In this document: one piece after another, positions 7,876-17,855 of the stretch
Layout of the letters: every line of letters begins with the position of its first letter
How positions within the stretch are numbered: the stretch's first letter is position 1
Assembly (NCBI RefSeq): GCF_027947595.1
Contig: NZ_CP116257.1
Span: 2,914,001-2,978,000, forward strand
DNA: 64,000 nucleotides
Direction: 5' to 3'
DNA from: Streptomyces lienomycini
GTDB taxonomy: Bacteria > Actinomycetota > Actinomycetes > Streptomycetales > Streptomycetaceae
The notes under the pieces: generated by a model
Databases searched by the model: none
Told to the model about the DNA's origin: nothing
Seen by the model: the letters and a program-made list of their open reading frames with translations, nothing else
Made by a program: the position numbers and the translations under genes

Positions 7876-10557
7876 ATGACGGAGGTACGGCGGACGGGCG
7901 CCGCCTCGGCCTCCCTCTGGGAGCGCGACGAGGAAGTCGCCACCATCACGCGGGCGGTGGACGTCCTGTGCGCGGACCGCTCGTCCCCCGGCACCCTGCT
8001 GGAGGCCCGCGGCGAGGCCGGGGTGGGCAAGACCACCCTGCTCGCCGAGACCCGCCGCATCGCCGAGGCCCGCGGCTGCACCGTCTGGTCGGCACGCGGC
8101 GGCGAGACCCTCAGGTCCGTCCCCTTCAACGTCGTACGCCAACTGCTCCAGCCCGCGCTGGTGTCCATGCTGCCGGAGGAGGCCCGCGAGTACCTCGGCG
8201 ACTGGTACGACATCGCCGGACCCGCCCTCGGCATAGTGGACCCCGGTGAGCGGCAGGCCGACCCGCAGGGCGTGTGCGACGGCCTGGTCGCCGCCGTACG
8301 CCGGCTCGCCCGCCGGGAGTGGCCGCTGGTGCTGCTGATCGACGACGCCCACTGGGCCGACCACGAGACCCTGCGCTGGCTCGCCGCGCTCGCCGAACGC
8401 CTCGACGAGACCTCCGTCCTGGTGGTGATCGCCCGCCGCCCCGGCGACGTCAGCGGCGACAGCGCCCGCCACCTGGACGCGGCCGCCGCCGTGGGCCGGC
8501 CCCTCGCCCCGCTGAACGCCCTCACCCCCGACGCGACCGCCGGGCTCACCCGCGCCACCCTCGGCGGCCACGCCGACGCCGCCTTCTGCCGCGAGGTGTG
8601 GGCCGTCACCGGCGGCAACCCCTACGAGACCGTCGAACTCCTCGCCAAGGTCCAGGACAGCGAAATGCAACCGATCGAGGCGGAGGCCGCCGAACTGCGC
8701 GACCTGAACCGCTCCGCCCGCGGCGGCGGACTCGTCGCCCGCCTGGAGCAACTCGGCGTCGACTCCACCCGCTTCGCCTGGGCCGCCGCCATCCTCGGCG
8801 GCGGCATCACCGTCGACATGGTGGCCGCGCTCGCCACCCTCGACCGCGCCGACGCCGCCCGCTGCGCCGAACTGCTGTGCAACGCCCGGATCCTGTCCGT
8901 GCCCGACCCCGCCGCCGGCCGCCAGGGCGCGGGCGACGACCTGGAGTTCGTCCACCCGCTGATCGCCACCGCCGTCTACAACTCCATCCCCGACGCGCTG
9001 CGCACGGCCATGCACGGCATAGCGGCCCAGCTGGTCACCGACTCCGGACTCGGCGCCGCGGCCGCCTCCCGCCACCTGCTCGAGGTGTATCCCGACGACG
9101 ACCAGGAAGTCGTGGAGCAACTGCGCGAGGCCGCCCGCGAGCTGCTCGCCGTCGGCGCCCCCGACGCCGCCCGCCGCTGCCTCGAACGCGCGCTCCAGGA
9201 ACCGCCGTTGCCCGACGCCCACGCCCGCGTGCTGTTCGAGCTGGGCTGCGCCACCCTCCTCACCGCGCCCGCCACGACCATCGGCCACCTGCGCACCGCG
9301 CTCGCCATGCCCGGCCTGGGCGGCGAGCAGCGCGTCGACGCCGTCTTCCGGCTCTCCCAGGCCCTGCTCCACAACGACCAGCTGGAGGAGGCCGTCCGCA
9401 CCGTCGAGGCGGAGGCCGCCCGCACCCCCGACCCGTCCGCGCGGCTGCGACTCCAGGCCGCCCAGTACATGTGGGAGGGCATCCACGCCGGAGAGACCTC
9501 CTCGCCCCGCCGCTCCGCGCGCCTCGCCGAACTCGCCGCCACCTGCACCGGCCGCGACAACGCCGAGCGCGCGCTGCTCATCCTGCGCGGCTTCGACGCC
9601 ATGACCCACGGCGAGAGCGCCGAGGAGGTCGTCGAACTGTGCGACCGCGCCCTCGTCAACGGCCGCCTCGCACCCGGACTCGGCTGGACCGACACCGAGT
9701 GGGGCCTGGAACTGCCGATGATGCTGGCCAGTTCCTACGCCTACGCCGACCGGCTGGACCGCGCCGAGGCCCTGTTCACCGAGGCTCTGCGCGCCTACGA
9801 GACCGCCGGCTGGAGCGGCGGCCACCTCTCCCTCGCGCACGCCTACGTCGGCCTCGGCCACCGCAGAAGGGGACGCCTCAGGGAGGCCGAGCAGTCCCTG
9901 CGCGAGTCACTGCGCATCGCCGAACGCGTCGGCCGCGGCCTGCCCCTGTACTGGTCGGCGATCTGCAACCTGATCGACACCCTGCTCGCCCGCGGCCACG
10001 TCGAGGAGGCCCGGACCCTCGCCGACCAGTACGGTTTCGCACCGCCCTACCCGTCGACGATCGTGCTGCCCGACCCCCGCTCGGTGCGTGGGCGGCTGCT
10101 GCTCGCCACCGGCCGCACCAAGGAGGGCGTCAACGAACTGGAGGCGGCCGAGAAGGCGGCGGCCGCGCGGGGCCGGCACAACCCGGTGGTGGTGCCCTGG
10201 GCCACCGAACTGGCCCGGGCGCTGGCCGCCGAGGACCCCGGCCGCGCCGCCCGGCTGGCCTCCGACGCCCGCCGCCAGGCCGAGCGCTTCGGCACCGACA
10301 CGGCGATAGGAGAAGCCCTGCGCTGCGCCGCCGCACTGGAGACCGGCCAGCGCGCGGTCCGGCTCGCCGCGCAGGCCGTCACCTACCTGGAGGCCTCGCC
10401 CTGCCAGTACGAGCACGCCGCCGCGCGTGTGGAGTACGGCATCGCGGCCCGCTCCGCCGCCGAGCTGAACCGGGGCCTGGCACTGGCCGACTCCTGCGGC
10501 GCCGACGGACTGGTGGCCCGGGCCCGCGAGGCCCTGGCGGTGGGCCGCACGGGCTGA
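7876..10557 (+). CDS. LAL-type AAA ATPase lacking a LuxR DNA-binding domain
   Basis: 893 residues; ATG preceded by GGGAGGTAG. Walker A is GEAGVGKTTL (near residue 47) and Walker B is LVLLIDDAHWAD (near residue 152), the AAA_16 arrangement of large MalT/LAL regulators. The rest is a TPR-like helical repeat region (for example YADRLDRAEALFTEALRAYE) typical of STAND ATPases. Normal LAL proteins end in a LuxR helix-turn-helix of about 60 residues. Here the chain ends in DGLVARAREALAVGRTG with no such motif. The product may therefore act as a signalling ATPase through a partner rather than binding DNA itself. It stands alone and is convergent with pcaL. Confidence 0.85.
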   Translation: MTEVRRTGAASASLWERDEEVATITRAVDVLCADRSSPGTLLEARGEAGVGKTTLLAETRRIAEARGCTVWSARGGETLRSVPFNVVRQLLQPALVSMLPEEAREYLGDWYDIAGPALGIVDPGERQADPQGVCDGLVAAVRRLARREWPLVLLIDDAHWADHETLRWLAALAERLDETSVLVVIARRPGDVSGDSARHLDAAAAVGRPLAPLNALTPDATAGLTRATLGGHADAAFCREVWAVTGGNPYETVELLAKVQDSEMQPIEAEAAELRDLNRSARGGGLVARLEQLGVDSTRFAWAAAILGGGITVDMVAALATLDRADAARCAELLCNARILSVPDPAAGRQGAGDDLEFVHPLIATAVYNSIPDALRTAMHGIAAQLVTDSGLGAAAASRHLLEVYPDDDQEVVEQLREAARELLAVGAPDAARRCLERALQEPPLPDAHARVLFELGCATLLTAPATTIGHLRTALAMPGLGGEQRVDAVFRLSQALLHNDQLEEAVRTVEAEAARTPDPSARLRLQAAQYMWEGIHAGETSSPRRSARLAELAATCTGRDNAERALLILRGFDAMTHGESAEEVVELCDRALVNGRLAPGLGWTDTEWGLELPMMLASSYAYADRLDRAEALFTEALRAYETAGWSGGHLSLAHAYVGLGHRRRGRLREAEQSLRESLRIAERVGRGLPLYWSAICNLIDTLLARGHVEEARTLADQYGFAPPYPSTIVLPDPRSVRGRLLLATGRTKEGVNELEAAEKAAAARGRHNPVVVPWATELARALAAEDPGRAARLASDARRQAERFGTDTAIGEALRCAAALETGQRAVRLAAQAVTYLEASPCQYEHAAARVEYGIAARSAAELNRGLALADSCGADGLVARAREALAVGRTG

Positions 10558-10564
10558 GGCACCC

Positions 10565-10582
10565 CGGGGGAACACGCCCCCG
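10565..10582. terminator. Short hairpin between convergent genes
   Basis: CGGGGG at 10565-10570 pairs with CCCCCG at 10577-10582 across a 6-nt loop, between the LAL-type ATPase stop and the pcaL stop. It is short, so termination is only probable. Confidence 0.4.
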
Positions 10583-10585
10583 AGG

Positions 10586-11713
10586 TCACCCCGCGGCGCC
10601 GTCCGCCTCCTCGGCCAGCACCCGCTGCGCCGTCGCGAACGCCGAGTTGGCGGCCGGGACACCGCAGTACACCGCCGTCTGGAGCAGCACCGCGCCGATC
10701 TCGTCCGCCGTCAGCCCGTTGCGCCGCGCCGCCCGCACGTGCATGGCCAGTTCCTCGTAGTGGCCGTGCGCGACCAGCGCCGTCAGCGTGACCATGCTGC
10801 GCTCGCGGCGCGAGAGGGTCTCGTCGGTCCAGATCTCGCCCCACGCGTAGCGCGAGATGAAGTCCTGGAAGCGGGAGGTGAACGGCGACTGCCGCCCCTG
10901 CGCCCGGTCCACGTGCGCGTCGCCGAGCACCTCGCGCCGCACCGCCATGCCCCGCCTGGCGCCGCCGTCGAAGTGCGCCCGCAGCGCCGTCAGCACCGCC
11001 TCCGGCCGCTCGGCCGGCGCCAGGTGCGAGGCACCCGGGATCTCCGTCAGCGTCGCGTCCGGCACCGCGTCGGCGATCTCCCGCAGATGCGCGGGAGGTG
11101 TGGCCGGGTCCTCGCGACCGGCGATCAGCAGCGTCGGCGCGGAAACCTCCCCGAGCCGGTCCCGGAGGTCGAAGGCGGCCAGCGCGTCGCAACAGGCGGC
11201 GTACGCGCCGGGATCGGCCTCCCGGTGGTCCCGCACCAGCCGCGGCACGGTGAACCCGGGGGTGAACCACCGCGCGTCCGCGCTCTCCGCGAGCCGGGCC
11301 AGGCCCTCCTCGCGCACCCGGGCGGCCCGCTCCTCCCACGGTTTCGCACCGCCGAAGTGCGCCGACGAGCAGACGGCCGCCAGCGACGACACCCGCTCCG
11401 GACGGTGCACGGCCAGATGCAGGCCCACCGCACCGCCCAGCGAGACACCGGCGTAGGCGAACCGCTCCACCCCGAGCGAGTCGGCGAGCGCGAGTACCAG
11501 TTCGGCCAGGTCCCCGACGGTGGCGCCGGGGCCGATCAGGTCCGCCGCCGAACCACCGTGCCCCGGCAGGTCCCAGCGGATCACGCGGTGCCCGATGGAC
11601 AACTCGGGCGCCACCGCGTCCCACAGCGCGTACGAGGTGCCCAGCGAGGGCCCGAGCAGCAGCGGGGGAGCGGAGGCGGGGCCTTCGGACAGATGGTTGA
11701 GGAGAGTCGTCAA
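10586..11713 (-). CDS. pcaL: PcaL: 3-oxoadipate enol-lactonase / 4-carboxymuconolactone decarboxylase fusion
   Basis: 375 residues. Residues 1-250 form an alpha/beta hydrolase (PcaD type) with the nucleophile elbow GVSLGG (Ser91) and a late histidine in GASHLAP; this part opens 3-oxoadipate enol-lactone. Residues about 258-375 are a carboxymuconolactone decarboxylase domain (SRFQDFISRYAWGEIWTDE, then LTALVAHGHYEELAMHV). The fusion is the known PcaL arrangement of actinomycetes. The start appears to be TTG at 11713-11711, overlapping the pcaB stop as TTGA. It is the last gene of the pcaIJFHGBL operon, catalysing the final steps before 3-oxoadipate activation. Confidence 0.95.
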   Translation of the reverse strand: MTTLLNHLSEGPASAPPLLLGPSLGTSYALWDAVAPELSIGHRVIRWDLPGHGGSAADLIGPGATVGDLAELVLALADSLGVERFAYAGVSLGGAVGLHLAVHRPERVSSLAAVCSSAHFGGAKPWEERAARVREEGLARLAESADARWFTPGFTVPRLVRDHREADPGAYAACCDALAAFDLRDRLGEVSAPTLLIAGREDPATPPAHLREIADAVPDATLTEIPGASHLAPAERPEAVLTALRAHFDGGARRGMAVRREVLGDAHVDRAQGRQSPFTSRFQDFISRYAWGEIWTDETLSRRERSMVTLTALVAHGHYEELAMHVRAARRNGLTADEIGAVLLQTAVYCGVPAANSAFATAQRVLAEEADGAAG

Positions 11714-13104
11714 CGTCGCTCCAGAGCACGGTCGGTGAGGGCGGCAGCGGCACCCGTGCAGCGGGCCGGGTCGGTAAGGGAGGCCAGATCTGTGCCCCGC
11801 AACTCGGGCACATCGGCTAGCAGTTCGCCAAGGCTTCGTTCCTCGGCGTACGTACGGGCCGCCAGTTCGGTGAGCAGCTCCTTGGCGCGGGCCCGCCCGA
11901 GCACCGGGGCCAGTTCGGCCGAGAGCCGCTCCGACACGATCAGCCCGTGCGTGAGACCGAGGTGCGCGCGCATCACGTCCGGACGTACCCGCAGCCCCTC
12001 GGTCAGCTCGGCGGCGTCACGGGCGGCGCCGCCGGTCAGGCGCAGCAGGTCCCGCAGCGGCTCCCACTCGGCGTGCCAGGCCCCGGCCGGCCGCTCGTCC
12101 TCGGCGATCAGCGAGCCGTACAGCGTGGCCGCGAGCAGCGGAGCACGCCGGGCTGCCGCCGCGATCAGCGTGGACCGCACCGGGTTGGCCTTGTGCGGCA
12201 TCGCCGACGAACCGCCGCCACCGCCCTCGGCGACCTCGCCGATCTCGGTGCGGGAGAGCGTCAGCACATCCGCGGCGATCTTCCCGAGCGCCCCAGCGGC
12301 GAAGGCGAGCGCGCCGGCCAGGTCGGCGACGGGGGTGCGCAGGGTGTGCCAGGGCAGCAGCGGTGCCGCCAGGCCCAGTTCACGGGCGTACGCCGCCGGG
12401 AGCTCGACCGGGTCGGTGGCGCCGTACGCGCCGAAGGCCGCCAGCGTGCCCGCCGCGCCGCCGAGCTGGGCGGGAAGCGCGGCACGCACCGCGTCGATCC
12501 GGTCGCGCGCGTCCAGCACCAGCAGGCGCCAGCCGGCCGCCTTCAGTCCGAACGTCGTCGGCACGGCGTGCTGGGTGAGGGTCCGGCCCGGCATCGGCGT
12601 GTCCCGGTGCTCGGCGGCGAGCCGGGCCAGCGCCCGCTGGGTACGCGCGAGGTCGGGCAGCAGCAGGTCCAGGGCGCGGGCGGCGACCAGCATCGACGCC
12701 GTGTCCATGATGTCCTGGCTGGTCGCGCCCCGGTGCACATACGGCCCGTACGGCTCACCCACCGCCTTCGTCAGGTCGGCCACCAGGGGGATGACCGGGT
12801 TCCCGCCGCCCCGGGCACGCTCCGCGAGGGAGCGCGTGTCGAAGACGGCCGGGTCGGCGACGGCCGCGCCCACCGCGTCCGCCGCCTCGGCCGGGGCGAG
12901 CCCCAGCGCGGCCTGGGCGCGGGTCAACGCCGCCTCCGCGTCGAGCAGGGCCCGCAGATACGCCCGGTCGCCGGTCGCCGACGCGACCGGCGAGCCCGCC
13001 CACCCGGGGGCGAGCAGACTCACGTCCGCATCCGCATCCGCATCCGCATCCGCATCGGCGGCGGCAGCGGTGCCGGTGCCGGCGGGGTCGGCTGGTGATG
13101 TCAC
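11710..13104 (-). CDS. pcaB: 3-carboxy-cis,cis-muconate cycloisomerase
   Basis: 464 residues of the fumarase/aspartase superfamily. The signature GGGGGSSAMPHKANPV carries the catalytic serine loop, and HRGATSQDIMDTA and LTQHAVPTTFG are the other conserved regions. It lactonises 3-carboxymuconate formed by PcaGH. The GTG start at 13104 overlaps the pcaG stop (GTGA). Near the N-terminus there is a (Asp-Ala)n run encoded by the CCGCAT hexamer repeat at 13026-13055, a low-complexity insertion ahead of the folded enzyme. Confidence 0.94.
   Translation of the reverse strand: MTSPADPAGTGTAAAADADADADADADVSLLAPGWAGSPVASATGDRAYLRALLDAEAALTRAQAALGLAPAEAADAVGAAVADPAVFDTRSLAERARGGGNPVIPLVADLTKAVGEPYGPYVHRGATSQDIMDTASMLVAARALDLLLPDLARTQRALARLAAEHRDTPMPGRTLTQHAVPTTFGLKAAGWRLLVLDARDRIDAVRAALPAQLGGAAGTLAAFGAYGATDPVELPAAYARELGLAAPLLPWHTLRTPVADLAGALAFAAGALGKIAADVLTLSRTEIGEVAEGGGGGSSAMPHKANPVRSTLIAAAARRAPLLAATLYGSLIAEDERPAGAWHAEWEPLRDLLRLTGGAARDAAELTEGLRVRPDVMRAHLGLTHGLIVSERLSAELAPVLGRARAKELLTELAARTYAEERSLGELLADVPELRGTDLASLTDPARCTGAAAALTDRALERR
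13026..13055. repeat. Hexanucleotide repeat (CCGCAT)x5 inside pcaB
   Basis: Five exact copies of CCGCAT read on the minus strand as Asp-Ala dipeptides near residue 20 of PcaB. Because the unit is 6 bp, copy-number changes would keep the frame. Confidence 0.9.
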
Positions 13105-13706
13105 TGGAACTCCAGGAAGACCGTCTCGCCCTCGCCCTGAAGGCGGATGTCGAAACGGTACGTCCCGTGGCCCTCGTCCGCCGCGACCAGCGTGTCGCGG
13201 CGCCCGTCCGGCACCCGGGCCAGCAGCGGGTCGGCGGCCAGCGTCGCCTCGTCGCCCGGCAGGTAGATCCGGGTGAACAGGTGCACGAGCAGTCCGCGCG
13301 CGAACACGCACACGCTGACGTACGGGGCGCTCCGCCCGCGCGACCCCGGCCGCAGCGTCCGCGCGTACCAGTGGCCGTTCGCGTCGGTCTGGAGGCGCCC
13401 GAAACCGGTGAACTCCACGCCGTTGCGCCCGAGGAAGCCCCCCGAGGCCGGGTCGCGCCGCATCGAGCCGTCGGCCGTGGGCACGTTGCCCTCGGTGTCC
13501 GGCCCCCACAGCTCCAGGAGGGCGTCCGGCAGCGGGTTGCCCTCGCCGTCGTACACGTACCCGTGCACGGTGACCGTGTCCGGGTGCCCGGCGGGCGCGA
13601 TGTCCTCGCCGCCGCGGAAGGGCAGCGCGTACCCGTAGAAGGGGCCGACCGTGTGCGACGGGGTGGGCGGCACCTGCTCCGGGCCGCTGGTGTCGGTCTT
13701 CGTCAT
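13101..13706 (-). CDS. pcaG: Protocatechuate 3,4-dioxygenase alpha subunit
   Basis: 201 residues with the intradiol dioxygenase fold (TPSHTVGPFYGYALPF at the start, then YVYDGEGNPLPDALLELWGPD and FGRLQTDANGHWYARTL). The alpha subunit lacks the iron ligands but shapes the active site beside PcaH. The ATG at 13706 follows the pcaH stop by a few bases, and the 3' end overlaps pcaB, so it is co-translated with its partner. Together with PcaH it cleaves protocatechuate to 3-carboxy-cis,cis-muconate. Confidence 0.94.
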   Translation of the reverse strand: MTKTDTSGPEQVPPTPSHTVGPFYGYALPFRGGEDIAPAGHPDTVTVHGYVYDGEGNPLPDALLELWGPDTEGNVPTADGSMRRDPASGGFLGRNGVEFTGFGRLQTDANGHWYARTLRPGSRGRSAPYVSVCVFARGLLVHLFTRIYLPGDEATLAADPLLARVPDGRRDTLVAADEGHGTYRFDIRLQGEGETVFLEFQ

Positions 13707-13712
13707 GGCGGG

Positions 13713-14486
13713 TCAGCGTCCTTCTTCGATCCAGGTGGCGTGCGGGCCGTCGAGCACGATGTCCCAGTGGTAGCCGAGCGAGAACTCCGGCACCGACAGG
13801 CTGTGGTCGTACGTCGCGACCAGCCGCTGCCGCGCCGCGTCGTCCGTCACCGACTGGAGGATCGGGTCGTAGGGGAACAGCGGGTCGTTCGGGAAGTACA
13901 TCTGCGTGACCAGGCGCTGGGTGAACGCCGAGCCGAACACGGAGAAGTGGATGTGCGCCGGACGCCACGCGTTGACGTGGTTGCGCCACGGGTACGGGCC
14001 GGGCTGCACCGTCGTGAAGCGGTAGAAGCCGTCGTCGTCGGAGAGGGCGCGGCCCACGCCGGTGAAGTTCGGGTCCAGCGGCGCGTCGTGCTGCTCGCGC
14101 TGGTGCGCGTACCGGCCGGCCGAGTTGGCCTGCCAGATCTCCACGAGCTGCCCGCGCACCGGCCCGCCGTTCCGGTCGAGCAGACGCCCGGAGACGGTGA
14201 TGCGCTCGCCGACCGGCTCCCCGGTGTGCTGCCGGGTGAGGTCGTTGTCCATGTCGGTGACGTCCCGCTCCCCGAAGGCGGGGGAGGACAGCTCCACCAG
14301 CTCCGGGTCCTTGGTGACGTCGATGGCGATCGGCGGCTGCTTCGGGTGGCGCAGCACCGAGGAGCGGTACGGGGCGTAGTCGCGGCGCGGGTGGTGCTCG
14401 ACGGGGCCGCCGTCGGCGACCCGCTTCTCGTAGGCGGCGTGCTCGGCCGCGATCTCCGCGTCGATGTCGTGCTGGGTGAGCGTCAT
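13713..14486 (-). CDS. pcaH: Protocatechuate 3,4-dioxygenase beta subunit
   Basis: 257 residues from the ATG at 14486 (MTLTQHDIDAE). It has the ferric iron site typical of intradiol dioxygenases: Tyr in GRYAHQ, Tyr in PGPYPW and two histidines in WRPAHIHFSVFG. VSGRLLDRNGGPVRGQLVEIW is the conserved core strand region. Catalyses oxygen-dependent ring cleavage of protocatechuate with PcaG. It is the fourth gene of the operon, 17 bp after pcaF. Confidence 0.95.
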   Translation of the reverse strand: MTLTQHDIDAEIAAEHAAYEKRVADGGPVEHHPRRDYAPYRSSVLRHPKQPPIAIDVTKDPELVELSSPAFGERDVTDMDNDLTRQHTGEPVGERITVSGRLLDRNGGPVRGQLVEIWQANSAGRYAHQREQHDAPLDPNFTGVGRALSDDDGFYRFTTVQPGPYPWRNHVNAWRPAHIHFSVFGSAFTQRLVTQMYFPNDPLFPYDPILQSVTDDAARQRLVATYDHSLSVPEFSLGYHWDIVLDGPHATWIEEGR

Positions 14487-14503
14487 GGGGATTCCCTGGG
14501 TGA

Positions 14504-15702
14504 CTAGCGGTCGAGGACCAGGGCGAGACCCTGGCCGACGCCGATGCAGAGGGTGGCGATGCCGGTGCCGCCGCCCCTGCGGGCCAGCTGGTGGGCGACG
14601 GTGCCGGCGAGGCGGGCGCCCGAGGCGCCGAGGGGGTGACCGAGCGCGATCGCGCCGCCCTGCGGGTTGAGGATCGCCGGGTCGAACTCGGGCCACTCGG
14701 CGACGCAGCCCAGTACCTGGGCGGCGAAGGCCTCGTTGAGTTCGAGCACGTCCAGGTCGGCGAAGCCGCGCCCGGCCTTGCCGAGCGCGCGGTTCACGGC
14801 CTCGACGGGGGCGAGACCGAAGTACTGCGGGTCGGTCGCCGAGACGCCGGTGGCCGAGACCCGGGCGAGCGGCTCGCGTCCGGTGGCCCGCAGGCCCTCC
14901 TCGTCCACCAGCAGCAGCGCGGCGGCGCCGTCGTTGAGCGGGGAGGCGTTCCCGGCGGTCACCGTGCCGGCGGTCGTCCGGAAGGACGGCCTGAGCTTCG
15001 CCATCGCCTCCAGGGACGCGTCCGGGCGTACGCACTCGTCGGTGGCGAAGTCCACCGGGTCGCCCTTGCGGCGCGGCACCGGGACGGCGGCCAGTTCGGC
15101 GTCGAACAGGCCGTCGGCCCGGGCGCGGGCGGCCTTGTGGTGCGAGGCGAGGGCGTACTCGTCCTGCTGCTCGCGGGTGATCCCGTGCTTGTCCGCGATC
15201 AGCTCCGCCGACTCGCCGAGCGGGATCGTCCACCGCGGGTCCATCGCCGGGTTGACCATGCGCCAGCCCAGGGTGGTGGAGTACATCTCGGTGTGCCCTG
15301 CGGGGAAGGGCCGGTCCGACTTGGGCAGCACGTACGGCGCCCGGGTCATCGACTCCACCCCGCCCGCGAGTACGACCGACGCGTCGCCGACGGCGATGGC
15401 ACGGGCCGCCTGGATCACCGCTTCGAGGCCGGACGCGCACAGCCGGTTCACCGTGACGCCGGGGACGGTGGTGGGCAGGCCGGCCAGGAGCGCGGCCATG
15501 CGGGCGACGTTGCGGTTCTCCTCACCTGCGCCGTTGGCGTTGCCGACGTACACGTCGTCGATCCGGGACGGGGCCAGGCCGGGCGTGCGGCCGAGGAGTT
15601 CACGGATCGCGTGCGCCGCCAGGTCGTCCGGGCGTACGCCCGCCAGGCCCCCGTTGTACCTGCCGAACGGGGTGCGCACCGCGTCGACGATGTAGACGCC
15701 CC

Positions 15703-15706
<4 letters not shown>
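14504..15706 (-). CDS. pcaF: 3-oxoadipyl-CoA thiolase
   Basis: 400 residues of the thiolase family. The acylated cysteine lies in [11 protein letters not shown], the catalytic histidine in [14 protein letters not shown], and the second cysteine in [10 protein letters not shown]. It splits 3-oxoadipyl-CoA into succinyl-CoA and acetyl-CoA, the last step of the pathway. The GTG start at 15706 overlaps the pcaJ stop (GTGA). Context rather than sequence alone separates it from general acetyl-CoA acetyltransferases. Confidence 0.93.
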
Positions 15707-16355
<649 letters not shown>

Positions 16356-16356
<1 letters not shown>

Positions 16357-17138
16357 CAGGAACTCACCGTTCCTCGTGCCGGAGGCGCGGAAATCGTACG
16401 CCGCTCGATCTTCTTGTCGGCGACCTGCTCGGCCGTCAGGGCCACCACCCGCTGGACGAAGATCCCGGGCAGGTGCACCGCGTCCGGGTCGATCCCGCCC
16501 GGCTCGACCAGCTCCTCCACCTCGGCGAGGGTCACCCGTCCGGCCATCGCGGCCAGCGGGTTGAAGTTCCGGGACGACTTCGCGAAGACCAGGTTGCCGT
16601 GCCGGTCGCCCCTGGCCGCGCGGACCAGCGCGAAGTCGGTGCGGATGCCGCGCTCCAGGACGTACTCCGTCCCGTCGAACTCGCGGACCTCCTTCGGCGG
16701 CGAGGCCAGCGCGACGCCGCCCGACCCGTCGTACCGCCAGGGCAGCCCGCCGTCGGCAACCTGGGTGCCGACCCCGGCGGGGGTGTAGAAGGCGGGGATG
16801 CCGGCGCCGCCGGCCCGCAGCCGCTCGGCCAGGGTGCCCTGCGGGATCATCTCCACCTCCAGCTCCCCGCCGAGGTACTGGCGCGCGAACTCCTTGTTGG
16901 CGCCGATGTAGGACCCGGTCACGCGGGCGATGCGCCCGGCGGCCAGCAGGACGGCCAGCCCGGACTCCATCGCGCCGCAGTTGTTGGAGACCACCGACAG
17001 TCCGCCGGTCCCGCGCTCGTGCAGCGCCTGGATCAGCGCGTTCGGCACGCCGCTCAGTCCGAAACCGCCCACCGCGAGCGAGGCGCCGTCGGGCACGTCG
17101 GCCACCGCCTCCGCGGCCGTGGCCACCACCTTGTCCAT
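16356..17138 (-). CDS. pcaI: 3-oxoadipate CoA-transferase subunit A
   Basis: 260 residues from the ATG at 17138 ([12 protein letters not shown]). [17 protein letters not shown] and [12 protein letters not shown] are the conserved CoA-transferase alpha-subunit motifs. First gene of the pcaIJFHGBL operon. Its promoter region, shared with divergent pcaV, contains the near-palindrome at 17182-17193, so repression by PcaV and relief by protocatechuate is expected from the characterised S. coelicolor system. Confidence 0.94.
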
Positions 17139-17181
17139 GCGAGACGCCCCATCTCTTCCGCGCGCGCCCCGGAACAGATAG

Positions 17182-17193
17182 TCAGGGCACTGA
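17182..17193. promoter_or_regulatory. Candidate PcaV operator on the pcaI side
   Basis: TCAGGGCACTGA is a 12-bp near-palindrome located 44 bp upstream of pcaI, where it would overlap the promoter. A second element of the same pattern (17314-17325) lies in front of pcaV. Shared pattern: TCAGkGCACyGA. Confidence 0.6.
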
Positions 17194-17313
17194 GTATTCC
17201 AGCGAGGTTTCCCACACGCTGCCACCGGACGGCTGGGGCGTCAAGACCCACGAAATGCGAGGTAGAACGGATGATGCGCTGACGGGGGTGACTGTCGTCC
17301 GCACCCTGTATCG

Positions 17314-17325
17314 TCAGTGCACCGA
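17314..17325. promoter_or_regulatory. Candidate PcaV operator on the pcaV side
   Basis: TCAGTGCACCGA matches the element at 17182-17193 at 10 of 12 positions and lies 25 bp before the pcaV ATG. A -10-like TATCGT adjoins it at 17309-17314. The pair suggests simultaneous repression of the operon and autorepression. Confidence 0.6.
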
Positions 17326-17350
17326 TGAAAGTGACCACGGGAGTGTGCGC

Positions 17351-17815
17351 ATGGCAGCGGTCGATCTGACCACCCACCCCGGCCATCTGGCGCGGCGGCT
17401 GCAACAGGCGCACTACCTGCTGTGGAACACGATGGTCTCCGAGGAGACCACCTCGCCGCAGTACGCCGTCCTCAACGCCCTGGTCGCCGAGCCGGGCCTG
17501 GACCAGCGCACCGTGGGGGAGCGGGTGGGCCTCGACCGGTCCACCATCGCGGAGGTGGTGAGCCGCATGGGCCGCCGCGGACTCCTCGACAAGGTCCGCG
17601 ACCCGCAGGACGGCCGCCGCTCCCTGCTGCGGCCGACCGACGAGGGGCTGCGCGTCCACCGCCGGCTGGGCGTGCGCATCGCCCGCATGAACCAGGTGCT
17701 CCTCGCCCCGCTCGCCCCCGACGAGCAGACGGTGTTCTTCGACCTGATCCGCCGGGTCGCGGACGCGGCGGAAGGGCTCCGCAACCCGGCCGAACCCACG
17801 GCGGCCTCCGGCTGA
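17351..17815 (+). CDS. pcaV: MarR-family regulator of the pca operon (PcaV)
   Basis: 154 residues from the ATG at 17351 (MAAVDLTTHPGHLAR). Winged-helix core at about residues 45-110: QRTVGERVGLDRSTIAEVVSRM is the recognition region and KVRDPQDGRRSLL the wing. It has an arginine at position 15, the residue known in S. coelicolor PcaV to be essential for binding protocatechuate; His9 and His21 are nearby. It is divergent from pcaI with paired operators between them. It should repress the operon until protocatechuate binds. Confidence 0.93.
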   Translation: MAAVDLTTHPGHLARRLQQAHYLLWNTMVSEETTSPQYAVLNALVAEPGLDQRTVGERVGLDRSTIAEVVSRMGRRGLLDKVRDPQDGRRSLLRPTDEGLRVHRRLGVRIARMNQVLLAPLAPDEQTVFFDLIRRVADAAEGLRNPAEPTAASG

Positions 17816-17855
17816 CCGGGGCCGGAGCGAGGGCCGGGGGCCGGGGCCCTATGGG

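Noticed and set aside
7762..9861. Long minus-strand open frame opposite the LAL-type ATPase (about 700 codons)
   Set aside because: It is the antisense shadow of a strongly coding gene in GC-rich DNA; the translation is Gly/Ala/Val low complexity without domains.
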